A DNA stretch of 15,686 bases from Neorhizobium sp. UBA7851 (lineage in GTDB: Bacteria; Pseudomonadota; Alphaproteobacteria; Rhizobiales; Rhizobiaceae), in contig DLSX01000230.1 in NCBI GenBank assembly GCA_002500765.1, positions 1-15,686 on the forward strand, written 5' to 3'. This document shows positions 5,989 through 13,150 of this stretch, piece by piece. How positions within the stretch are numbered: position 1 is the first letter of the stretch; each line of letters opens with the position of its first letter. The translations under genes and the position numbers were made by a program. The notes under the pieces were generated by a model. The model did not search any database. It was not told where the DNA came from and saw nothing but the letters and a program-made list of their open reading frames with translations.

Positions 5989-8580
5989 TTAGGCCACCCG
6001 AAGGTCCGCTGGCCGTTGCAAGGCTGTCAGATACGGATCGTTCGCCAGGTCGGGATCAAGCCCCGGAACCATGACCGAGCGACCGCCGCTCTGGAAGCTG
6101 ATGAAGTACTGGAGGTGATAGTCCGAGCGCGTGTAGTCGGCCGGAATATTGGCCACATAGGCGCCGTCCGACTTCTGCATCCCGACCGATCGCCATCGCT
6201 CCGCCTGGTTGATGTGACGGTAATGCAGGGTCGGGGCAATGTCGTCGGCAGCGTTGAAGGATACGCGCAGAGGTTCGCCTGCGATCAGTTCGCCGGTTAC
6301 CATCTGGCTGGCCGGCTGAGACCGCGTCGGCTTGCGATACAGGAGTGCGGTAATCGCCGCACGCAGACGGTCGTCCGCCTCGACAGTTTCGGTTCCCCCA
6401 TACCCTCGCAGAGCCTCGAGATCGAGAAGCTCGGCTTGCATTTCCGGCAGGCGGCCGTGCCAGGAGCCGCGCAGCCATGACTGGGGACCATAGGTGATGT
6501 CGTCGTCGTAGACGCCCTTTGACACGGATGCTATCCGTTCCCATGACGCGACGGACTTCTTCGCATGTTCGATCAGCGGTGGCAGTAGACAGGAGGCCCG
6601 CGTTGCGACGAACAGTTCGGCCCAGCACGCCGCTCTGAATTTCTCGGCAAAGAACCTCGCGATCGAACCGAGTATCTCGATGTCCTTCAACATCCTGGTG
6701 GCCTCCGGCAGACTGCCGTCGGCAGATGCAGCCGCGCTCGCCAAAGACGCCTCGCATCCGCTCGCCATCTCATCCAGCCAATCGGCGACATCGAGTGGTG
6801 TGTAACGGCTGGACGGCTGCCCCTCCAGCAGGAGTTCGGCATATTCGCGGGCATTTGCAAACAGAACGGGGTCGAATGTCGGCGCATTGCCGAAGCGCCT
6901 CGGTCCATCCATGTCGGACGAATAGGCACGGCTGCCTGCTCCCTCGACATAATTCAAATTTGTGTAGATCTCAGGCCAGTAGTGATTGTTGGAAGCCGAT
7001 GGGCCATGGGCCAATGTGACAAGCGGCAAGACACGGCTTGCCCAGCGCAGCCCGGCCTCGCAATGTTCCGCTACGTCGCCGCAGACCATGGTCAGCCAGC
7101 GCATCCAACTCTGTCTGGGTGCATTCGGATTGTAGAGAAGCCTTCCCCAAATCCGGTACTGGTAGTCGTATTTCTGCCAGTCCTGATCGGTCGGCAGCCC
7201 GTGCTGCTGGTAGGAGTAGCGCTGGCCCGGTATGCCGGTTCCCATTCGCCCTTTGAAGCTCTGCGGCTCGCACCATTCCACCCCGTTGGATCCGGCGAAC
7301 ATCGAACTACGCGCGTATCCGGCCGCAAAGGCGGGGTCACCCCACAGCAGCACCCGCTGGGTTCCCGCCCAGATCCGGAAGATCACCTTGTAGTCCTTGT
7401 CCTTCGTCAGGAGGTCGCCATACGAATAGCGAAGAAATTTGCGCGAGCCTTCGCTCAGCTGCTCGCGCTCGCTGCGCGCCGTTTCCGGTGGATATTCCCG
7501 CTCGCGAATGGCCGACTGGTGATAGGGAAGCCCCATATGTTCGGCCAGGTATTTCGGCGAGGCGGCGACCGGCATGCCGGTACGCCGGGCAATGTCGATT
7601 GTCCGGAAATCCAGTCCTTTGCCATGCATGTCGATCTCGACCGGCCGCCCCGCTGCGGCGACGCCGGCAAAGGCTTCCTCCCAGAACGCATAGTCGCCTT
7701 CAGCAATACCGCCCTCGACATGAACGCGGAATGTCAGCCCTCCGATCTCGGGGACATGTTTCAGGAGGTGGGTTATGGCGTCGCGACAGTATGGCGCAAG
7801 ATTTTCCTCCGTGATCCCGCGGACGGTATAATTTGCCCGAGGTACGTCGTCGAAGTCATAGCGTTGCGTCCACAATGCAAGCTGGAAGTCCAATCCCCGT
7901 CTGGCTGCCTCCTTGCCGATGAACTGCAGCATCTCGAGATTGAGGGCCTGTTCTTCGCAGCCCAGTTCCTTCACATCGACATCGTATCCGTCGAGCTTGA
8001 AGAGGAAGGGATAGGGAAAGTAGAAATAGACGTCGGTGATCCACGGATTGTGGTAGGGATAATTGTATCCCATGCCGAGTGTTAGCGAGAAGCGATTGAA
8101 CCTGTTGCTGGCCAGCATCGACAGATAGTCGCGCCATTGGGCCTTGTTGTAGAACCAGAGCTTGTCCTCGTGTTCGGCACAGAACAGGCGCGCGATCGAT
8201 CGAACTTCGACGGCCGGGGTTTCGACAAGCGGATACTCGCCTTCGAACAGGTCGTTACCCGTTGCCGTGCGGACCCGATCGGCGAGCTCCGTCAACGCGT
8301 AGACGATACCACGGGTATCGGCACCCCAGGCCATGATGCCGGCTGACCGTCTCGACAGCGCCATGCTTTCCGGCACCCTCGGCAGATCAATTTCATCTCC
8401 CAAATTCGCGGGGCCGGAAAAGACCCGCACGAAAGCGTTCTCGTCGGCGTCGACGATCCGCCCCTCCGCGCCGCGCAGACCGAGGGCCTTGACGACTTCT
8501 CCGGCGGCCCAGAGGACCGCGCCTGCAGGGTCATGCAATGCAGCCGGCACTGCTATCGTGACTGGATGCGACATGGTCAT
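5989..8580 (-). CDS. Putative cytoplasmic glycoside hydrolase, distant GH67 (alpha-glucuronidase)-like architecture
   Basis: An 863-residue protein I cannot match to a named family. Residues about 1-125 resemble the N-terminal domain shared by GH20, GH67 and GH115 enzymes, ending in GADTRGIVYALTELADRV (86-103). A barrel-like region (about 126-460) follows, with WRDYLSMLASNRFNRFSL (149-166), a possible acid Glu289 in FRVHVEGG, and VEWCEPQSFKG (434-444). A helical region (about 465-745) begins YRIWGRLLYNP, similar to the GRLAW(N/D)P stretch of GH67. A beta-rich tail (about 755-845) ends it. The GH67 likeness is from memory of motifs, so the activity is inferred. There is no signal peptide, so it should act on imported substrate. 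I chose the ATG at 8580 over an in-frame ATG at 8634 because GGAGGAGGG directly precedes it. It sits unusually between the binding-protein and permease genes. Confidence 0.72.
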   Translation of the reverse strand: MTMSHPVTIAVPAALHDPAGAVLWAAGEVVKALGLRGAEGRIVDADENAFVRVFSGPANLGDEIDLPRVPESMALSRRSAGIMAWGADTRGIVYALTELADRVRTATGNDLFEGEYPLVETPAVEVRSIARLFCAEHEDKLWFYNKAQWRDYLSMLASNRFNRFSLTLGMGYNYPYHNPWITDVYFYFPYPFLFKLDGYDVDVKELGCEEQALNLEMLQFIGKEAARRGLDFQLALWTQRYDFDDVPRANYTVRGITEENLAPYCRDAITHLLKHVPEIGGLTFRVHVEGGIAEGDYAFWEEAFAGVAAAGRPVEIDMHGKGLDFRTIDIARRTGMPVAASPKYLAEHMGLPYHQSAIREREYPPETARSEREQLSEGSRKFLRYSYGDLLTKDKDYKVIFRIWAGTQRVLLWGDPAFAAGYARSSMFAGSNGVEWCEPQSFKGRMGTGIPGQRYSYQQHGLPTDQDWQKYDYQYRIWGRLLYNPNAPRQSWMRWLTMVCGDVAEHCEAGLRWASRVLPLVTLAHGPSASNNHYWPEIYTNLNYVEGAGSRAYSSDMDGPRRFGNAPTFDPVLFANAREYAELLLEGQPSSRYTPLDVADWLDEMASGCEASLASAAASADGSLPEATRMLKDIEILGSIARFFAEKFRAACWAELFVATRASCLLPPLIEHAKKSVASWERIASVSKGVYDDDITYGPQSWLRGSWHGRLPEMQAELLDLEALRGYGGTETVEADDRLRAAITALLYRKPTRSQPASQMVTGELIAGEPLRVSFNAADDIAPTLHYRHINQAERWRSVGMQKSDGAYVANIPADYTRSDYHLQYFISFQSGGRSVMVPGLDPDLANDPYLTALQRPADLRVA

Positions 8581-8650
8581 TCGACCCTCCTCCTCACGCT
8601 CGTCGTGGCCGATCGGACATTCACGAGCCGGCACGCTGTTAAATGGTCAA

Positions 8651-10264
8651 TCAGCTCACACGGGCCTGGGATAGCGGCCAATTGACGTAGCCGGATTCGA
8701 CTTTGTAGCCGAGGTCGAGCTTGGCCGAGCGCACGATCATGAAGCCGTTGGTGCAGACAGGCAGAATGGCGACGTCTCTCAGGATCTGGGTTTCCATCTG
8801 CTGGGTGAGGGATACGCGTTTTGCAAGATCAGGTTCGGCCAGCGTCTGCGCCAGAAGGTCGTCGATGCCTGGCATGGCGGAGCCATACCGGCTGAAATTC
8901 TCGCCCCCCTTCCCGTCCGGCTTAACGGCGCCGCCGGCCGTGAGATAGGTAACGATGACCTGGGTTGGCACAGGCGGGAATGCGGATGATTGCTGGGCCA
9001 GCGTGTTGGAACCAGTGCGCTGATCGGCATGGAAGGCCGTGTGATCCTTTATGTTGAGTTCCATATTGACGCCGATCCGGCGCAACTGGTCCTGAATCAT
9101 CAGCATCACCGCCGAGTAATCCTCGCGCTGGGACGTGTCGACCGTGAAATTCAGGCCGTCTGTGAAACCGGCTTCGGCCAGAAGCGCCTTGGCCTTGTCG
9201 GCGTCGTATTTGTAGGCAACCTCGGCAGGGATTGTCTCTGCGTTGAACGCGCCGGGAAAACTCGGTGGATTAAGGCCATAGGTTCTCTTGCTGACAGGCG
9301 CGATGGCGTTGGCAATCTCATCCCGATCGATAGCATAGCAGAGTGCCTGCCGGACCTTTATGTCGTCGAACGGCTTTTTCGTCAGGTTGAAATGAACCGT
9401 AAAGAAACTTCCCGGGCTGACGACGTCGAAAATGAGACTTGAATCGCGTTGGCGCATGCTATCGGCCCAACCCGGTGCACGCACCCCTTCGATAAGCTGG
9501 ACATTGCCGCCGAGCAAAGCGAGGGTTCTCGCCGTCGTGTCAGCGATATAGAGGCATTGAAGCTTCGGCGTGACGGCCGGTGTGTCCCAATAGTCCTGGT
9601 TTGCCACCAGGGTGACGCCCTGTGATGGATCGGAATGGACCGTCTCCAGGGCATAAACGCCAGTTCCTACCGGGTTGACCCCGATCTTCTCCTCTCCGAT
9701 CTCGTCGACCGCTTTCTTGCTCATGATACCGGCATCGTAGTCGGTCAAGACGCCGAGCATGAAAAGTGGATCGGGGTCCTTGAGCTTGAAAATCGCCCTG
9801 TGCGGACCGTCCGTATCGACGGCGACGATATTGAGGAATTTCGATCGTACTCCACCGGCACGGACGGGATCTATGGCGCGCTCGAACGTGAACTTTACGT
9901 CCTCGGAGGTGAAGTCTCCGTAGTCTTTGTGGAACTTCACACCCTGGCGCAGCTCAAGTGTCCAGGTCTTGGCGTCTTCTGAACTCGACCAGGCCGTGGC
10001 CAGCCTCGGGACAAGCTCGTCCTGATTTTCCGGAAACCGCCATCGGGGAAGGTCGACAAGCTTGTCGTAGATCGCAATGATCGCCCAGGCATCCACCCCC
10101 TGAATGGATTTCAAAGGATCGATCGTTCGCAGGCCCCGCGCGCCGAAGGCGATCTTGATCGTGTCGGTGCCCTGTGCAAAGGCCCGGCCACTCATCACCG
10201 TATGCAACGTCATGGCGGCAGTTGCCGCGCCGGCGGTCTTCAGGAATTCACGCCTGGTGCTCAT
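8651..10264 (-). CDS. ABC transporter substrate-binding protein, family 5, Tat-exported
   Basis: A 537-residue periplasmic binding protein, the capture component of the importer. It begins with a twin-arginine signal, RREFLK at residues 4-9, then a hydrophobic stretch and a likely cleavage after AFA (about residue 30). The mature part has the family 5 pattern: LVPRLATAWSSSEDAKTWTL, then LRQGVKFH and FTSEDVKFTFERAIDP, with KVRQALCYAIDRDEI in the middle. Members bind peptides, nickel, opines or oligosaccharides. The neighbouring hydrolase-like genes argue for a glycan or glycoside here. GGGAGGAAA precedes the ATG by about nine bases. It is the first gene of the five-gene operon. Its promoter region carries a LacI-operator copy at 10342-10357 and IclR-type palindromes beyond it. 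Tat export suggests folding before secretion. Confidence 0.94.
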   Translation of the reverse strand: MSTRREFLKTAGAATAAMTLHTVMSGRAFAQGTDTIKIAFGARGLRTIDPLKSIQGVDAWAIIAIYDKLVDLPRWRFPENQDELVPRLATAWSSSEDAKTWTLELRQGVKFHKDYGDFTSEDVKFTFERAIDPVRAGGVRSKFLNIVAVDTDGPHRAIFKLKDPDPLFMLGVLTDYDAGIMSKKAVDEIGEEKIGVNPVGTGVYALETVHSDPSQGVTLVANQDYWDTPAVTPKLQCLYIADTTARTLALLGGNVQLIEGVRAPGWADSMRQRDSSLIFDVVSPGSFFTVHFNLTKKPFDDIKVRQALCYAIDRDEIANAIAPVSKRTYGLNPPSFPGAFNAETIPAEVAYKYDADKAKALLAEAGFTDGLNFTVDTSQREDYSAVMLMIQDQLRRIGVNMELNIKDHTAFHADQRTGSNTLAQQSSAFPPVPTQVIVTYLTAGGAVKPDGKGGENFSRYGSAMPGIDDLLAQTLAEPDLAKRVSLTQQMETQILRDVAILPVCTNGFMIVRSAKLDLGYKVESGYVNWPLSQARVS

Positions 10265-10341
10265 CGCAGATTTCCTCCCTGCAGCTTCGCGCCATCCGAA
10301 GGCCTCGCTCCTCCCATCGAATGCCGGCTGCTTTCAATCCA

Positions 10342-10357
10342 ACGGTAGCGCTGTCAT
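10342..10357. promoter_or_regulatory. Degenerate copy of the LacI-type operator
   Basis: ACGGTAGCGCTGTCAT matches 13 of 16 bases of the perfect palindrome at 1041-1056, including the whole GGTAGCGCT core. It is 77 bases upstream of the binding-protein start. It indicates that the LacI protein encoded at 1145-2248 controls the transport operon. Confidence 0.75.
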
Positions 10358-10369
10358 GTTTATCTGCAA
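10342..10369 (-). promoter_or_regulatory. Possible promoter of the transport operon
   Basis: On the minus strand, TTGCAG (10369-10364) and TACCGT (10347-10342) are 16 bases apart, with the LacI-operator copy covering the spacer and the -10. The -10 is poor, so this is tentative. Repressor bound here would block polymerase. Confidence 0.35.
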
Positions 10370-10387
10370 GCCGGTGTGATGGCCCTT

Positions 10388-10402
10388 TTCCGCATCGTGG
10401 AA
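10388..10402. promoter_or_regulatory. IclR-type palindrome, copy 1
   Basis: TTCCGCATCGTGGAA has TTCCGC and GTGGAA arms (5 of 6 paired) around a 3-base centre. It matches copy 2 at 10429-10443 in 13 of 15 bases and is centred 41 bp from it, about four helical turns. A further half-site TTCCGCA lies between them at 10406-10412. The length and arm style fit IclR-family operators. The assignment to the IclR protein at 177-971 is inference from proximity. Confidence 0.6.
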
Positions 10403-10428
10403 GACTTCCGCAATTTTCACCCTCCGTC

Positions 10429-10443
10429 TTCCGCATGGCGGAA
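10429..10443. promoter_or_regulatory. IclR-type palindrome, copy 2
   Basis: TTCCGCATGGCGGAA is an inverted repeat with perfect 6-bp arms (TTCCGC/GCGGAA) and a 3-base centre. It is the cleaner of the two copies. It lies 78 bases before the plus-strand hydrolase start and 164 bases before the binding-protein start, so bound regulator could act on both divergent genes. Confidence 0.65.
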
Positions 10444-10478
10444 ACGCATTAGGATCGGTCTGGCCTGGCGTGACATTT

Positions 10479-10494
10479 TCGGTAGCTCTGACCT
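10479..10494. promoter_or_regulatory. Weak LacI-operator-like half-site
   Basis: TCGGTAGCTCTGACCT matches the perfect operator at 10 of 16 bases. One strong half (GGTAGC) is kept, and it shares two deviations with the 10342 copy. It lies 27 bases before the ATG of the plus-strand hydrolase gene and could be an auxiliary site for DNA looping. It may also be chance. Confidence 0.3.
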
Positions 10495-10521
10495 CCACAA
10501 CCGTGGCTATGGAGGAAAGAA

Positions 10522-12702
10522 ATGAGCGAACTGCCCTGGTATAAAAGTGCGTTGAGATGGGGACAGACCAATCTCGTCGAATGCGATCCGGTCCGCTATG
10601 ATAACGGCTGGTGGAGAGAGCACTGGCGCAAGACGCTGGTTCAGGGCGTGATCATCAATGCCGGCGGTATCGTCGCCTATTATCCCTCAAGGTTCGGCCT
10701 GCACCACCGGGCCGAGAAGCTGGGTGATCGCGATCTCTACGGCGAAATCGTCCGGGAAGCCCGGGAAGAAGGCCTTGCCGTCATCGCAAGAATGGATTCC
10801 AACCGCGTGGCGGAGGACTTCTATGAAGCGCATCCGGAATGGATCTGCCGTGACATCGAGGGTGCGCCCTATCGCGTTGCCGACAAATACGTCACGTGCA
10901 TAGGCTCGGAATACTATCGAAACTATCTTCCATCCGTCATGGAAGAGATCATCGAGCGCAGCCGCCCCGACGGCTTTGCCGATAACAGCTGGACCGGGCT
11001 GCCCCGCAAGCACATCTGCTATTGCGACAGCTGCAAGACGCAATTTCGCGAGCGAGCCGGCGCGGATCTGCCCAGGGTCCATGACTGGTCAGATGCAAAT
11101 TATCGGGAATGGGTCAGGTGGTGTTTCGAACGGCGCACTGCCCTCTGGACACTCAACAACACGGTGACCCGCAAGGCCGGAGGCGAGCACTGCGCCTGGA
11201 TGGGGATGATCGGTGGCGAGACCATCTATAATTCCCAGCGTTCCATCGATCTTCAGGGCATCCTGTCCCAGACGCCGATCGTCATGCTCGACCACCAGCG
11301 CAGAAACGCATTCGACGGGTTTGAGCAGAATACGGAAGCGGGCAAACGCCTGCACGAGCTCGTCGGATGGGACAAGCTGATCCCGGAATCCATGCCGCAA
11401 TACCAGCTCGGCGCTCCTGTCTTCCGGCTTTCTTCCATGCCGGTGCCAGAGGTCCGGCTATGGGCGACAGCGGGCTTTGCCGGCGGGATACAGCCCTGGT
11501 GGCATCACATCGGTTCAAGCCACGAGGATCGTAGGCAGTATCTGACCGCGGAACCGATCTTCCGCTGGCACGCGGCGAACCAGGACGTGCTTGTCAACCG
11601 TGAGCTGACACCTGACGTCGGGGTCATTTGGAGCCAGCAAAACCAGGACTTCTTCGGGCGCGATGAGGCGGTCGAAAAAACCCTCGCGCCCTATCGCGGC
11701 GTCGTGAAGGCGCTCGATCGTCACGCCATTCCTTACGTTCCCCTACATGCCGATGACATTGCGACGGCCTTCGAAAAGGTCAAATGCATAATTCTCCCCA
11801 ATGTCGGAGCATTGAGCGACAAACAGATCGGACACATCAGGTCGTTTGTCGCTCAGGGCGGCTCGGTTGTTGCCACGGGCGAGACGTCGAGCACAACGCA
11901 TTACGGTGATGAAAGAGGTGAGCCTGCGCTGGGAGATCTCTTCGGTCTGCGTATGGGCAATGGGAGCGTCGGAGGTACCGGCCCGATCAATCCGGATATC
12001 GAGACCTGGGACAGGCACACTTATCTGCGTCTATCACCCGAGATCCGGTCCTCGACCTATGGTCCTTCGGATGCCACGGCGCCGGCGCAAGTCGAGGCGC
12101 GGCATCCTATACTCAAGGGACTGGAAGAGGCCGACACAATACCTTTCGGCGGCTACCTGCCGGTGATGGAAGCCGCCTCCGGCACACAGGTCCTTGCAAC
12201 CTACATTCCCGACTTTCCGATCTTTCCGCCGGAGACATCTTGGATGCGAGAACCCATATCAGACATGCCGGCAATCACCGTCAGAGACAGTCCCGAAGGC
12301 GGCAAGCTCATCTGGCTGATCGCCGATATCGACCGTTGCTTCGCCCGCGATGCCAATCCCGACCATGGGCGGATCATTGCCAATGCCGTTGACTTTGCTC
12401 TGGACGGCAGGCGCAAGGTCAAGCTCGAAGGGGCCCACGGCTTGGTAACGGCCGAATTGTATCGGCAGGGCAATCGCCAGATTCTTCACCTGAACAACCG
12501 GCTGTTGCTCTCGAACGTGCCCGGGCGTCAATATGACCTCGTTCCGATTGGACCGGTCCGGGTGGAGATCACCGGTGGATCCGTCGGCGCCGAGATCGAT
12601 CTTCGCGTCGCGAAACGAAAGGTCGAGGGCGATTTCGAAGACGGCGTCCTCAGGTTCACTGTGGACTCAATCGGGGATCACGAGGTCATAGTCATCGGCT
12701 AG
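10522..12702 (+). CDS. Putative cytoplasmic glycoside hydrolase, GHL6/GH42-like with a glutamine-amidotransferase-like domain
   Basis: A 726-residue protein without a signal peptide. Residues about 10-360 look like a TIM barrel of the uncharacterised hypothetical glycosyl hydrolase 6 (GHL6) type. Supporting stretches are ARMDSNR (89-95), HPEWICRD (104-111), RPDGFADNSW (148-157) with Asp154 as a possible catalytic acid, and the Cys motif CYCDSCK (166-172). Residues about 365-480 and beyond resemble the trimerisation, glutamine-amidotransferase-like domain of GH42 beta-galactosidases: a Rossmann pattern with KCIILPNVGALSDKQIGHIRSFVAQGGSVVATGET (421-455). A beta-rich tail ends it. GGAGG lies six bases before the ATG. 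It diverges from the transport operon and shares its control region, so it should be induced together with import. The family call is from remembered motifs. Substrate and linkage are unknown. Confidence 0.75.
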   Translation: MSELPWYKSALRWGQTNLVECDPVRYDNGWWREHWRKTLVQGVIINAGGIVAYYPSRFGLHHRAEKLGDRDLYGEIVREAREEGLAVIARMDSNRVAEDFYEAHPEWICRDIEGAPYRVADKYVTCIGSEYYRNYLPSVMEEIIERSRPDGFADNSWTGLPRKHICYCDSCKTQFRERAGADLPRVHDWSDANYREWVRWCFERRTALWTLNNTVTRKAGGEHCAWMGMIGGETIYNSQRSIDLQGILSQTPIVMLDHQRRNAFDGFEQNTEAGKRLHELVGWDKLIPESMPQYQLGAPVFRLSSMPVPEVRLWATAGFAGGIQPWWHHIGSSHEDRRQYLTAEPIFRWHAANQDVLVNRELTPDVGVIWSQQNQDFFGRDEAVEKTLAPYRGVVKALDRHAIPYVPLHADDIATAFEKVKCIILPNVGALSDKQIGHIRSFVAQGGSVVATGETSSTTHYGDERGEPALGDLFGLRMGNGSVGGTGPINPDIETWDRHTYLRLSPEIRSSTYGPSDATAPAQVEARHPILKGLEEADTIPFGGYLPVMEAASGTQVLATYIPDFPIFPPETSWMREPISDMPAITVRDSPEGGKLIWLIADIDRCFARDANPDHGRIIANAVDFALDGRRKVKLEGAHGLVTAELYRQGNRQILHLNNRLLLSNVPGRQYDLVPIGPVRVEITGGSVGAEIDLRVAKRKVEGDFEDGVLRFTVDSIGDHEVIVIG

Positions 12703-12713
12703 TTTGCTCGAAA

Positions 12714-12744
12714 GACGGTTCGGCTCGGACGCCGCCGGACCGTC
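12714..12744 (+). terminator. Strong hairpin just after the plus-strand hydrolase gene, no T-tract
   Basis: GACGGTTCGGC (12714-12724) pairs with GCCGGACCGTC (12734-12744) over 11 bp with one G-T wobble and a 9-base loop. It starts 12 bases past the stop. The bases after it are ACCACCCGTG, so it lacks the U-tract of an intrinsic terminator. It could stabilise the mRNA end or be a weak terminator. Confidence 0.5.
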
Positions 12745-13150
12745 ACCACCCGTGACCGCACCAGCTCGCGCCTGAACTCAAGCGGATCAACTTGCAACGT
12801 GCTTTATAAGCAGGAAAATCGGCTTGAAGGGCCGCAAAAATATCAACCGCTAAACGAGCTGAATTCGCACAAGGCTTTGGAATGCTGCATAAAAGCGAAT
12901 GAGTTGCTTGGCTTGGATGTTGGCTGCAGCCTACGTCCGAACCGACCATCGTCGTTTCGCCTTGAACCGATACGAACCATAGACCCATACCCCAAGTCCC
13001 GAACTATCGAAATCAAAGACACTTTTGAGATCGAACTCCAGTATTATGCAATCTCGATACCGGGTTTTGACTATGGCGCGACATTGGCGCCGCAAGTTTC
13101 AGCTTGGCGGCCTTTAGACCGAAAGATAGATGGTCGATTTATCCGCCTAC
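12745..13150. other. Lower-GC stretch without a convincing gene
   Basis: About 400 bases between the hydrolase hairpin and the LysR stop. By eye the GC content is near one half, clearly below its neighbours. An open frame runs through it from a GTG at 12799 into the LysR gene, but it has no ribosome site and no recognisable motif, and its last third is antisense to LysR. I saw no repeat, attachment site or RNA gene. It may be a decayed remnant or a junction left by an insertion. Confidence 0.5.

Noticed and set aside
5292..6074. 260-residue open frame on the plus strand
   Set aside because: It is antisense to the DppB-type permease and is rich in charged residues, as expected for the shadow of a membrane protein gene.
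6982..8085. 367-residue open frame on the plus strand
   Set aside because: It is fully antisense to the 863-residue hydrolase-like gene, which has a good ribosome site and coherent motifs. Long antisense frames are common in GC-rich DNA.
2250..10264. Reading the operon as a dipeptide importer
   Set aside because: Family 5 importers carry many substrates; the embedded hydrolase-like gene and the LacI regulator point to a sugar-type substrate, so no dpp gene symbols were given.
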